Positions 34,214 through 42,395 of a stretch of DNA of 61,458 nt are shown here, in pieces. The number at the start of each line of letters is the position of its first letter. Positions within the stretch are counted from its first letter, which is position 1. The stretch is taken from NCBI GenBank assembly GCA_030452985.1, contig JAKDLG010000013.1, forward strand, positions 1 through 61,458, written 5' to 3'. A model generated the notes under the pieces. The model was not told the DNA's origin. It searched no databases and saw only the letters and a list, made by a program, of their open reading frames with translations. Made by a program: the position numbers and the translations under genes. Source of the DNA: Humibacillus sp. (lineage in GTDB: Bacteria; Actinomycetota; Actinomycetes; Actinomycetales; Dermatophilaceae).

Positions 34214-35197
34214 GTGAAGGTGCTCGTTACCGGCGCGACGGGCTACGTCGGCTCGCGCCTCGTGCCCGAGCTGCTCCGTCGGGGCCACACGGTCGTCGGC
34301 ACGCACACGAGCGAGTCACCTCGGCCCACCCCGTGGGGTACCGACGTGCAGTGGCGTCGAATGGACGTGCTCGACCCCCACCAGGCCGTCGCCACCGTGC
34401 ACGACGTCGACGCCGTCGTCTACCTCATCCACGGCATGAGTGACACCGACTTCAGCCAGACCGACCGGGAAGCGGCCGAGAACGTGCGAGCCGCTGTCGA
34501 CCGCGCCGGCGTTTCCCGGGTGGTCTACCTCTCCGGCATCATCCCCGACGGGCTCGAGGGTGGGTTGTCAGAGCACCTCGAGTCGCGGCTGGAGGTGGAA
34601 GAGATCCTGGAAGGTTCCAGCGCCTCGTGCCTGTCGCTGCGGGCCGCGGTCGTCGTGGGCGCAGCCTCGACGAGCTTCGAGATCATCCGTCAGATCTCGC
34701 ACCGCATCCCGCTCGTGCAGGCCCTGCCCACCTGGATGCGAGACACGGTCGTGCAGCCCATCGCCATCGCGGATGCCGTGCACTTCCTGGCCGAGGCAAC
34801 CTCGCGACCCGACGTGGTGGGCCACCTCGACATCGCCGGGCCCGACCGCGTCACCTACGCCGAGCTGCTGCGGCTGTACGCGTCTGTTGCTCGGCTGACC
34901 CGGGTGCAGGTCACCGTGCCGGGGCTGCCGGCCGACCTCACCGGCTGGCTCGCCGGCCAGCTGACCGACGTCTCCACCGCGACGGTCGAGTCGCTGATGG
35001 CGAGCCTGCAACACGACATGGTCGCCCACCCCGGCGACGCGAGCGCCCTCGGCGAGCACGTGCTGCTGCCGCTGCGCGAGGCGCTCGTGAGATCGTTGTC
35101 CCCCTACGACCCCGACCGCGACGGAGCTGCCGTCGGAGGCGATCCGGCGCGACCCTCGATCGTCGACCCGGAATGGTCGCGCCGCTCGGCCGGGTAG
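34214..35197 (+). CDS. Atypical SDR / NmrA-like NAD(P)-binding protein
   Basis: A 327-residue Rossmann-fold protein: VLVTGATGYVGSRLVPELLR is the dinucleotide site, VVYLIHGMSD and RVVYLSGIIPD are the following strands. The usual YxxxK catalytic pair is not obvious, as in NmrA-like regulators or ubiquinone-linked reductases. It parallels the SDR half of the SDR-TspO fusion (10229-11653), including YLxHSM/YLIHGM and the ADAV-HFL region, so the two are probably paralogues. The GTG follows AAGGAGATC. It is followed by a small conserved protein and the AI-2E transporter gene. Substrate unknown. Confidence 0.82.
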   Translation: MKVLVTGATGYVGSRLVPELLRRGHTVVGTHTSESPRPTPWGTDVQWRRMDVLDPHQAVATVHDVDAVVYLIHGMSDTDFSQTDREAAENVRAAVDRAGVSRVVYLSGIIPDGLEGGLSEHLESRLEVEEILEGSSASCLSLRAAVVVGAASTSFEIIRQISHRIPLVQALPTWMRDTVVQPIAIADAVHFLAEATSRPDVVGHLDIAGPDRVTYAELLRLYASVARLTRVQVTVPGLPADLTGWLAGQLTDVSTATVESLMASLQHDMVAHPGDASALGEHVLLPLREALVRSLSPYDPDRDGAAVGGDPARPSIVDPEWSRRSAG

Positions 35198-35245
35198 TCT
35201 GCTACTTCGGGTAGTAACGGTTGGGTGGCCTCAGGGGGTGGCACG

Positions 35246-35428
35246 GTGGCACGAGGATTCGGCAAATCGGGCCTGTCGATCGGCTACCGCATCGGCTACC
35301 GCCTCCGGATGATCGGGTTGACCATCTTCGGACCGGCGCAGCTCGACGAGAACAACGACCCGAAGCTGCGCCTCGAGCGTGAACGCGCCGCGCGAGTCGC
35401 GGCCGCCCGCGCGCGCCGCGAGGACTGA
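35246..35428 (+). CDS. Small conserved actinobacterial protein
   Basis: A 60-residue basic protein from a GTG at 35246 preceded by AGGGGG. The first half, LSIGYRIGYRLRMIGLTIFG, is amphipathic with regularly spaced Arg and Tyr, followed by PAQLDENNDPKLRLERERAA and an Arg/Ala tail. Similar short proteins occur in other actinobacteria next to unrelated genes. Nothing is known to me of its function; the helix could bind the membrane surface. Confidence 0.65.
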   Translation: MARGFGKSGLSIGYRIGYRLRMIGLTIFGPAQLDENNDPKLRLERERAARVAAARARRED

Positions 35429-35441
35429 CGCCACGACGCCA

Positions 35442-35447
35442 TAGGCT
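35442..35447 (+). promoter_or_regulatory. -10 element of a probable leaderless transcript
   Basis: TAGGCT ends seven bases before the GTG of the AI-2E transporter gene, which has no Shine-Dalgarno. This spacing is typical of actinobacterial leaderless mRNAs that begin at the start codon. Confidence 0.5.
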
Positions 35448-35454
35448 CGCAACT

Positions 35455-36792
35455 GTGACCACAGAGCACCACGAGACGTCGGACGCCGGATCAGCGGGCA
35501 GCCCCCAGAACCGGTCCACCCCGGCCTCCCCCGCGACGAGCAAGGCCCACCCGCAGTGGATCGCGATCACGTCGGCCAACGCGCGACGCAGCACCTTCAT
35601 CCTCTTCGTGGGTGTGGTGCTGCTCGCGTTCGCCAACTGGGTCTTCGGCGCGACGAGCTCGTTCCTGTTCCTGCTGCTGCTGGCCTGGTTGCTCTCGATC
35701 GCCATGGAGCCGGTCGTGCTGTGGCTGAGCCGGCACGGGGTCAAGCGAGGGCTCGCGACCGGACTGACGATGTTGGGCCTGCTCGTGCTCTTCGCGGGTC
35801 TCGGCGAGCTGTTCGGGTCGGTGTTCCTGGCGCAGCTCTCCGACCTCGGCAAACAGCTGCCCCAGACCATCAGCACAGCGATCGACTGGGTCAACGACAC
35901 CTTCCACACCAAGTTCGACCTCGCCACCATCCAGAAGAGCATCGAGGTCACCCCTGACAAGATCGGCGAGCTGCTCGGTCGGTACGGCGGCGGCATCGTC
36001 GGCGTCTTCGGAACCGTCGTGACCTTCGTGTTCGACGCCCTCACCATCCTCGTCTTCGCCTTCTACCTCTCGGCCGACAGCCCGAAGCTGCGGCAGGCGA
36101 TCGGGTCGTGGCTTCCGCAGCGCTACCAGCGCGTCTTCACGACTGTGTGGGAGATCTCGGTCGAGAAGACCGGTGGCTACGTCATCTCGAAGCTGGTGCT
36201 CGCGACCCTCTCGGCGATCTTCCACATCGCCTTCTTCTGGTTCATCGACGTGCCGTTCTGGTTGCCGCTGGGCATCTTCGCCGGCATCGTGGGGCAGTTC
36301 ATCCCCACGGTCGGCACCTACATCGGGGTGGTCTTGCCGGCCCTGTTCGCCCTGATCGGCAAGCCGATCAACGCCCTCTGGATCGTGCTGTTCGCGACCG
36401 TCTACCAGCAGATCGAGAACTACGTCTTCACCCCCAAGGTCAGCCGGAAGACGATGGACGTCCACCCCGCCATCGCCCTCGGCTCGGTGATCGCGGGCGC
36501 CGCCCTCTTCGGCCCGATCGGGGCCCTCATCGGCATCCCGCTGGCCGCCGTCGCGCTCGCGATCATGAACACCTTCAGCCAGCGCCACGAGCTGGTGCCC
36601 GAGCTCGCCTCCCTGCAGGCCAAGAGCGACGAGGACGACCGAGACGACGAGCACGATGACGACAACCGACGTGGCCGGAAGTCACGTAAGGACAAGCGGG
36701 CCAGAACCGACAAGGCCCCGCCGTCGGACGGGTCGTCAGTTCAGTCGCCTGATGAGCAGCCGGCGAGCGAGGCCACCCCGACCTCGACCTGA
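35455..36792 (+). CDS. AI-2E family transporter
   Basis: A 445-residue membrane protein with about eight helices. SFLFLLLLAWLLSIAMEPVV, LSRHGVKRGLATGLTMLG and the C-terminal FIPTVGTYIGVVLPALFALI and ENYVFTPKV blocks are the family signatures (PerM/YdiK/TqsA group). Members include autoinducer-2 exporters and Na+/H+ antiporters. The first 40 residues are hydrophilic, and the last 55 are a highly charged Asp/Arg/Lys tail (SDEDDRDDEHDDDNRRGRK) that probably remains in the cytoplasm. GTG start, probably leaderless. What it transports here is not evident. Confidence 0.88.
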   Translation: MTTEHHETSDAGSAGSPQNRSTPASPATSKAHPQWIAITSANARRSTFILFVGVVLLAFANWVFGATSSFLFLLLLAWLLSIAMEPVVLWLSRHGVKRGLATGLTMLGLLVLFAGLGELFGSVFLAQLSDLGKQLPQTISTAIDWVNDTFHTKFDLATIQKSIEVTPDKIGELLGRYGGGIVGVFGTVVTFVFDALTILVFAFYLSADSPKLRQAIGSWLPQRYQRVFTTVWEISVEKTGGYVISKLVLATLSAIFHIAFFWFIDVPFWLPLGIFAGIVGQFIPTVGTYIGVVLPALFALIGKPINALWIVLFATVYQQIENYVFTPKVSRKTMDVHPAIALGSVIAGAALFGPIGALIGIPLAAVALAIMNTFSQRHELVPELASLQAKSDEDDRDDEHDDDNRRGRKSRKDKRARTDKAPPSDGSSVQSPDEQPASEATPTST

Positions 36793-36825
36793 GGCCGGAG
36801 TGCCGTCGAGCCTGCGTACCGTCGC

Positions 36826-37458
36826 TCAGGCCGGAGGCAGGTGCAGCACCCGGTCGAGGCGACCGATGAGCTCGCCGAGTGAGGTCATGGCCGCCCTGGG
36901 CTCATCGCGGGCCTGCGTCAACGTCATGAGGGCGCCCACTGCGGCTCCGGCGTAGAGCCGGAGGTCGGGGTCGTCGGTGGGCCGGCCGAGCCGGATCGCG
37001 ATGGCCTCGGTGAGCAGCTCGATGGGTCGGTTGATCTCGGCCATCACCCCCTTGCGCAGCTCCGGCACCGACTGGATCAGGGCGTTGCGGGTGATCTCGA
37101 GGTCGAGCATCTCGTCTGTCATTCGCGCGAAGGTGCGGTTGACGGCGTACTGCATCGCCTCGATGGGGTTGAGCTCGACCGGGGCGGCGACCATGATTCG
37201 AAAGGTGTCGGCGTCGATGAGGTCGTCGAGCACGGTCTCGTCCTTGGTCGCGAAGTAGCGAAAGAACGTGCTGGGAGAGACCTCGGCGGCCGCGGCAATC
37301 TGCTCGACCGTCGTCTCGGCGTAGCCCTGCTCCTTGAAAAGGTGCAGGGCATGGCTGCGGATGCTGGCCCTCGTCTTCGCTTTCTTTCGCTCGCGCAACC
37401 CCGTCACGGGCTGGGCGCCGTGGGCCGGAGGATCAGTCCGCAGTGGCGTCGAGGGCAT
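36826..37458 (-). CDS. TetR/AcrR family regulator
   Basis: A 210-residue repressor. The N-terminal helix-turn-helix is complete: RASIRSHALHLFKEQGYAET, TVEQIAAAAEVSPSTFFRYF, followed by AAKDE-like FATKDETVLDD. The C-terminal ligand domain is all-helical and of a type seen beside drug efflux pumps. The ATG at 37456-37458 lies inside the end of the DHA2 efflux gene, overlapping it by 26 bases, so both are cotranscribed. It probably represses this operon through the palindrome at 39044-39056 and is released by a pump substrate. Confidence 0.88.
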   Translation of the reverse strand: MPSTPLRTDPPAHGAQPVTGLRERKKAKTRASIRSHALHLFKEQGYAETTVEQIAAAAEVSPSTFFRYFATKDETVLDDLIDADTFRIMVAAPVELNPIEAMQYAVNRTFARMTDEMLDLEITRNALIQSVPELRKGVMAEINRPIELLTEAIAIRLGRPTDDPDLRLYAGAAVGALMTLTQARDEPRAAMTSLGELIGRLDRVLHLPPA

Positions 37459-39037
37459 GTGCCGATTGTGCCTCCTGATCCTGCTGGCCGGCAGGCACCG
37501 CCGCGCTCCGGCTGGTTGCCCGGTCATCGGGCAGAGCCACCCACACGATCAGCGCCCCGGCGAGACACACTGCGGCACTGACCCACAGGGTGGCCGACAG
37601 GCCCCCGACGAATGCTGACTGCACGATTCGCTCGAGGCCGGTAGCGCCCGAGCGGGCCGCCTCCGCCACCCCGGACGTCACGTTCTGCCCCAGGGCAGCC
37701 ACCTGAGCCTGGGACAGACCGCCCTGCCCAGCTTCCGGTAGGCCCGACCGGTACACGGCATTGAGCAGCGCTCCCAGCACCGCGATACCGAGCACGCTGC
37801 CCACCTGGCGCAGGGCCTGGATCACCGCCGAACCGGTGGCCGCCCGGGCGCGTGGCAGAACGCCGAGGGCACAGTTCTGTCCGCAGAAGAGTGCGGCTCC
37901 GACTCCCGCCCCGACCCCGAAGGTCCAGACGCCGGTCAGCAGATAACCACTTTCGACCGTGACTCTCGAGCCCAGCACGAAGGCAGCAGCGCCGATCGCA
38001 AAGCCGGCCACCCCGAGCGTTCGGGAGCCGAACCGGGGCAGCAGCGCCATCGTGGTGCGCAACCCGACGAGCAATCCGACGACCATCGGGATCGAGCGCA
38101 GACCTGTGCCCAGGGCATCGGCGCCGAGCACGCCGCGCAGGTACTGCGGCACGACGAACATCGCGCCGAAGAAGGCCAGGCTCGCGATTGCGGCGATCAC
38201 ACCGCCCCAGCGAAACGCCGGCTCGCCCCACAAAGCCGGATCGACCACCGGTTCGACCCCCCGGTCGACCCGCTGCCACCAGACGAAGACGATCCCCAGG
38301 GCGAGCCCACCGGCGAGGCCGGTGACCACGAGCGGGTCCGCCCAACCGCGCTCCGGGCCTTCGATCACCCCGAACGTCGCCGCCACCAGAGCCCCTGACG
38401 AGAGCACGATGCCGACCAGGTCGAGTCGGCGCCCACGCTCACCCCTCGACTCGGGCAGCAGGATCGCGACGGCGACCAGCGCGACGGCGATGACCGGCAG
38501 GTTCACGAGAAACACCGAACCCCACCAGTAGTGCTGCAGGAGCACCCCGGCCAGAATGGGACCGAGGGGCAGGCCGAGCATGGTGGCCGCTCCGATCACC
38601 CCGATGGCCCGGGTCCGCTCGTGCGGCTCGAACAGCACGACGACCGATGACATGGCCAGCGGGATGAGCACCGCCGCGCCGACGCCCAGCAGGGTGCGCG
38701 CGCCGATGAGGCTCTCTGGGCTACTGGCCAGGGCACACCACAATGAGCCACCAGCGAAGACGACCAGCCCGCCGACGGTGAACCGTTTGCGTCCGTAGCG
38801 GTCGCCGAGCAAGCCGGCCGGGAGCAACACGGCGCCCAGCACGAGTAGGTAGCTGTCGGCGAACCACTGCAGCTGGGCGTTGGAGGCCCCCAGGTCGACG
38901 GCGATGTCGGGAAGGGCGACGTTGAGGATCGTCGTGTCGAGTCCGATCACGAGCACGGTCAGGGCGGTTGCCGCCAAGGCGGCCCACCGCCGCGACTCCT
39001 GCGTGAAGTGAAACTCAGTATGTTTTGATTGTGTCAT
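37433..39037 (-). CDS. DHA2-family (EmrB/QacA) MFS drug efflux transporter
   Basis: A 534-residue carrier with about 14 helices. Motif A is GLLGDRYGRKRF, motif C lies in LGLPLGPILAGVLLQHYWWG, and LDTTILNVALPDIA in helix 1 is the DHA2 signature. It exports cationic dyes, antiseptics or antibiotics by proton antiport. Two starts are possible: ATG at 39037, just past a promoter-like sequence and therefore leaderless, or ATG at 39058, which adds seven residues but overlaps the -10 box. The former is annotated. The tail is hydrophilic. A TetR gene overlaps its 3' end. Confidence 0.88.
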   Translation of the reverse strand: MTQSKHTEFHFTQESRRWAALAATALTVLVIGLDTTILNVALPDIAVDLGASNAQLQWFADSYLLVLGAVLLPAGLLGDRYGRKRFTVGGLVVFAGGSLWCALASSPESLIGARTLLGVGAAVLIPLAMSSVVVLFEPHERTRAIGVIGAATMLGLPLGPILAGVLLQHYWWGSVFLVNLPVIAVALVAVAILLPESRGERGRRLDLVGIVLSSGALVAATFGVIEGPERGWADPLVVTGLAGGLALGIVFVWWQRVDRGVEPVVDPALWGEPAFRWGGVIAAIASLAFFGAMFVVPQYLRGVLGADALGTGLRSIPMVVGLLVGLRTTMALLPRFGSRTLGVAGFAIGAAAFVLGSRVTVESGYLLTGVWTFGVGAGVGAALFCGQNCALGVLPRARAATGSAVIQALRQVGSVLGIAVLGALLNAVYRSGLPEAGQGGLSQAQVAALGQNVTSGVAEAARSGATGLERIVQSAFVGGLSATLWVSAAVCLAGALIVWVALPDDRATSRSAAVPAGQQDQEAQSAHALDATAD

Positions 39038-39043
39038 GCTTTT

Positions 39044-39073
39044 GATAGTGACTGTCATCTCTTAGGAAGTCAA
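39044..39073 (-). promoter_or_regulatory. Promoter and TetR-operator-like palindrome of the efflux operon
   Basis: On the minus strand, TTGACT (39073-39068) and CACTAT (39050-39045) are 17 bases apart. GATAGTGACTGTC (39044-39056, plus strand) is an inverted repeat with one mismatch that covers the -10 box, a placement suited to repression by the TetR protein encoded downstream. Confidence 0.5.
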
Positions 39074-39121
39074 GGCTGAAAATCACTCGACAGGGCACCG
39101 ACGACACGTGAGGCTCTCGCC

Positions 39122-39862
39122 ATGACGAGCAGCGATCTCTGGGACGAGCCGGCCGCCCAGCGCTACGACGAGAGCTCTGCCGACATGTTCGCTCCGGCCG
39201 TGCTCGAACCGACCGTCGACTTCCTCGCTCGCCTGGCCGGCGATGGGTCGGCCCTCGAGCTCGCGATCGGTACGGGCCGGGTCGCCGTCCCCCTCGCGGC
39301 TCGCGGCATCCCCGTCACGGGGATCGAGCTGTCGGAACCGATGGTGGCCCGGCTTCATACCAAGGCGGATGCCGCTGCTCTCCCGGTCACGATCGGCGAC
39401 ATGGCCACCACCCGGGTCGACGGCGAGTTCGCGCTCGTCTACCTGGTCTTCAACACGATCGGCAACCTGCGCACCCAGCCGGAACAGGTCGCGTGCTTCC
39501 GCAACGCCGCCCGACACCTGACCCCCGGCGGCCGGTTCGTCATCGAGCTCTGGGTGCCCCCGATCCGGCGCATGCCACCCGGGCAGGCGGCAGTACCGTT
39601 CGACGTGAGCGATCGGCATCTCGGCTTCGACACCTACGATCTCGCCACGCAGCAAGGAACCTCCCACCATTACTCGACCGACGCCGACGGCACGGTTCGC
39701 TACGCGGCGACCAACTTCCGCTACGTCTGGCCGGCCGAGTGCGATCTCATGGCCGAACTGGCCGGGCTGCAGCTGGAGCAGCGGCTCGCCGACTGGAGCG
39801 GTGCCCCTTTCACCTCCGACAGCGAGAGCCACGTCTCCGTGTGGCGCAAACCAGAGCGGTAG
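39122..39862 (+). CDS. Class I SAM-dependent methyltransferase
   Basis: A 246-residue protein of the 7-beta-strand methyltransferase fold. ALELAIGTGRVAVPLAARG is motif I (SAM binding), GIELSEPMVARL motif II with its acidic residue, VYLVFNTIGNL motif IV and LTPGGRFVIELW motif post-IV. No substrate-binding signature points to a given target. It starts about 50 bases from the efflux promoter, divergent from it, and may share the TetR-controlled region, which would suit a drug-modifying enzyme; that is speculative. Confidence 0.82.
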   Translation: MTSSDLWDEPAAQRYDESSADMFAPAVLEPTVDFLARLAGDGSALELAIGTGRVAVPLAARGIPVTGIELSEPMVARLHTKADAAALPVTIGDMATTRVDGEFALVYLVFNTIGNLRTQPEQVACFRNAARHLTPGGRFVIELWVPPIRRMPPGQAAVPFDVSDRHLGFDTYDLATQQGTSHHYSTDADGTVRYAATNFRYVWPAECDLMAELAGLQLEQRLADWSGAPFTSDSESHVSVWRKPER

Positions 39863-39875
39863 AACCTCAGCCCTT

Positions 39876-40727
39876 TCACGCGTCAGGGTGCAAGAACGCG
39901 GCCAGCTCCTCGATGCCGTCGACCTGCCGCAGGCCAGGTCGCACCCACGACGCGTCGGCATCGACGGCCAGCACCGGAGACCCTTCTGGTAGAAAGCCGT
40001 TCGCCACCAGGTCATCCGCCAGCCCTTGCGCCGCCTCACGGCCGAAACCGCACGGGGCCACGACGTAGGCCTCGGGCTGCGCAGACCGGATCGCCTCCCA
40101 AGTGGTGCGCACCGACTTCGCCCCCGCTGCGCCGAGCACCGGCTCGGCGCCGGCCGCCTCGATCATCTCGGGCACCCAGTGGCCCGGGGCGAAGGGTGGG
40201 TCGGTCCACTCGAGCAGCATGACGCGAGGCCGGTGCCGCCCGGCGACCCGGAGACGAACGGCCTCGACACGGCCCTCCAACGACGCGGCCACCCATTCGG
40301 CCCTGTCCTTATGGCCAGTTACCTTGCCCAACAGGCGAATCGAGTCGAACACCTCGGCCAGGGTGTGCGGGTCGACGGTCAGCACCTCGGCGCGGCAGCC
40401 GAGGTACGCCAGCGCGTCGTCAACCACGGAAACGTCGACCGCGCACACCGCGCAGAGGTCCTGCGTCACGACGAGGTCAGGGTCGAGGGCCGTCAGGGCG
40501 CCGGAGTCGAGCCGGTAGAGGTTCTCACCACGCGCCAGGGCACTGCTGACGAACGTGTCGATCTGTTGGAGCGAAAGGCCCGACGGCATCGTAGAGCTCG
40601 ACACGACCTGTCGGGTTCGCGCCTCGGCCGGTTCATCGCATTCGAAGGTCACCCCGACGACATCGGCACCCGCCCCGATGCCGAAGAGGATCTCGGTGGT
40701 CGACGGCAGCAACGACACGATCCGCAT
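39876..40727 (-). CDS. Cobalamin-binding protein, BtuF-like, without signal peptide
   Basis: A 283-residue member of the periplasmic-binding-protein family of BtuF. RIVSLLPSTTEILFGIGAG at residues 2-20 and LTALDPDLVVTQDLCAVCAV are the characteristic blocks. The mature fold begins at residue 2, leaving neither a signal peptide nor a lipobox, so the protein should remain in the cytoplasm unless a start far upstream is used; none is visible. Such stand-alone 'cobalamin-binding proteins' lack BtuC/BtuD partners, as here. It may hold or deliver B12 in the cytosol. It is divergent from an aldehyde dehydrogenase gene with about 80 bases between. Confidence 0.8.
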   Translation of the reverse strand: MRIVSLLPSTTEILFGIGAGADVVGVTFECDEPAEARTRQVVSSSTMPSGLSLQQIDTFVSSALARGENLYRLDSGALTALDPDLVVTQDLCAVCAVDVSVVDDALAYLGCRAEVLTVDPHTLAEVFDSIRLLGKVTGHKDRAEWVAASLEGRVEAVRLRVAGRHRPRVMLLEWTDPPFAPGHWVPEMIEAAGAEPVLGAAGAKSVRTTWEAIRSAQPEAYVVAPCGFGREAAQGLADDLVANGFLPEGSPVLAVDADASWVRPGLRQVDGIEELAAFLHPDA

Positions 40728-40810
40728 GACACCGACCGTAGCCCGCGCTCGTCGGCGACGTCACCACGCCACATACTGGGGCCACCCCTTCGAAACCGAA
40801 AGAGAACACC

Positions 40811-42289
40811 GTGAGCCAGTTCATCGATGGTGCCGTCGTCCCCTCCGCCTCCGGTCGTAAGGCCGCGGTGACCGACCCCTCGAACGGGCAGCGCGTCAGC
40901 GCCATCACCCTCGCGGATGCCGCTGACGTCGACCGCGCGGTGGCAGCCGCCACCCGGGCCTTTCCGCAGTGGTCGCGCGCCACCCCCGCCGAGCGCTCGG
41001 CCGCACTGATCCGGTGGTCCGGCATCCTCCAGGAGCAGGCCGAAGACCTGGCCCAGCTCGAGAGCCGTCAGGCCGGCAAGCCGATCCGCCTCGCCCGCGA
41101 GTTCGACGTGCCCGGCACGATCGACAACGTCTCGTTCTTCGCGGGGGCGGCGCGCAACCTCGAGGGCAAGGCCGCGGCCGAGTACTCGGGCGACCACACC
41201 TCGATGATCCGGCGCGAACCGGTCGGCGTCGTGGGCTCGATCGCGCCGTGGAACTACCCGCTGCAGATGGCGGCCTGGAAGATCCTGCCGGCGGTGGCGG
41301 CCGGCAACACCATCGTGCTCAAGCCGGCCGAGAACACCCCGCTCACGAGCATCATGTTCGCCGAGGCGGCTACCGCCGCCGGGATCCCCGACGGCGTCAT
41401 CAACGTCGTCGTGGGCACGGGCCTCGAGGCGGGCGCCCCGCTGATGCGGCATCCCGACGTGGCCATGGTCTCGTTCACCGGCTCGACCAGAGTCGGGCGC
41501 ACGGTGCTCGAGGCGGCCGCCACCAACGCCAAGCGGGTCCACCTCGAGCTCGGCGGCAAGGCTCCCTTCGTCGTGTTCGACGACGCCGACCTCGAGGCCG
41601 CGATCCACGGGGCCGTCGCCGGCAGCCTGATCAACAGCGGGCAGGACTGCACCGCGGCCACCCGGGCGATCGTGCACCGCTCGCTGCACGACGCCTTCGT
41701 CGAGGGCGTGGCCGACCTGTATGCCGCGGTGCGCCTCGGAGCCACTGATGACCCAGAGACCGACCTCGGCCCCCTCATCTCGATGGCACACCGCGAGCGC
41801 GTAGCGGGGATGGTCGAGAGGGCCCGCGGCTACGCCACCGTGGTGACGGGTGGGCGTTCACCCGGCGGCGCGTTGGAGGCGGGTTCGTACTACGAGCCGA
41901 CGCTCATCACCGGCGTGCACCGGTCGCACGAGGTGTTCACCGACGAGGTCTTCGGGCCGGTGCTCACCGTGACCGCCTTCGACACCGACGACGAGGCGAT
42001 CGACCTGGCCAACGACACCCCCTACGGTCTCGCGGCGTCAGCCTGGACGCGCGACGTCTACCGGGCCATGCGGGCCACCGCCGAGATCCGTTCGGGCTGC
42101 GTGTGGGTCAACGACCATATTCCGATCATCAGCGAGATGCCCCACGGAGGCATGAAGCAGTCAGGCTTCGGCAAGGACATGTCGGCCTACTCGTTCGAGG
42201 AGTACACGACGGTCAAGCACGTCATGTTCGACCGCACGGCCGTGGCGCACAAGCCGTGGCACCGCACCATCTTCGGCCTCGCCGACTGA
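40811..42289 (+). CDS. patD: Gamma-aminobutyraldehyde dehydrogenase-like aldehyde dehydrogenase
   Basis: A 492-residue NAD-dependent aldehyde dehydrogenase. VGVVGSIAPWNYPLQMAAWK is the cofactor/oxyanion region, VSFTGSTRVGR the NAD loop, LELGGKAPF gives general base Glu246 and NSGQDCTAATR nucleophile Cys280. The C-terminal NDHIPIISEMPHGGMKQSG block matches PatD/YdcW enzymes, which oxidise 4-aminobutanal from putrescine to GABA. GTG start with GAAAGAGA upstream. The aminotransferase or permease of the putrescine route is not nearby. Other omega-amino or betaine aldehydes are alternative substrates. Confidence 0.82.
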   Translation: MSQFIDGAVVPSASGRKAAVTDPSNGQRVSAITLADAADVDRAVAAATRAFPQWSRATPAERSAALIRWSGILQEQAEDLAQLESRQAGKPIRLAREFDVPGTIDNVSFFAGAARNLEGKAAAEYSGDHTSMIRREPVGVVGSIAPWNYPLQMAAWKILPAVAAGNTIVLKPAENTPLTSIMFAEAATAAGIPDGVINVVVGTGLEAGAPLMRHPDVAMVSFTGSTRVGRTVLEAAATNAKRVHLELGGKAPFVVFDDADLEAAIHGAVAGSLINSGQDCTAATRAIVHRSLHDAFVEGVADLYAAVRLGATDDPETDLGPLISMAHRERVAGMVERARGYATVVTGGRSPGGALEAGSYYEPTLITGVHRSHEVFTDEVFGPVLTVTAFDTDDEAIDLANDTPYGLAASAWTRDVYRAMRATAEIRSGCVWVNDHIPIISEMPHGGMKQSGFGKDMSAYSFEEYTTVKHVMFDRTAVAHKPWHRTIFGLAD

Positions 42290-42304
42290 CCCCAAACCAG
42301 CACC

Positions 42305-42395
42305 TCGGGGACGACGGACGGGCCGTAGCCCGCGCGGACGTACGGTCGCACGCTCAGCGGCATCCCTACTGCTCAGCGTCATCCCTACTACTCAG
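42305..42395. repeat. Palindromic intergenic repeat, degenerate copy
   Basis: GGGGACGACGGACGGGC here recurs exactly at 51144-51160, and CGGCATCCCTACTGC (42359-42373) recurs at 51195-51209, so about 80 bases are shared in order and orientation. The right half is degenerate: two CATCCCTACT units precede GTCGTCC. It fills the gap between two convergent genes and overlaps the last codons of the amidotransferase gene. Confidence 0.75.
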
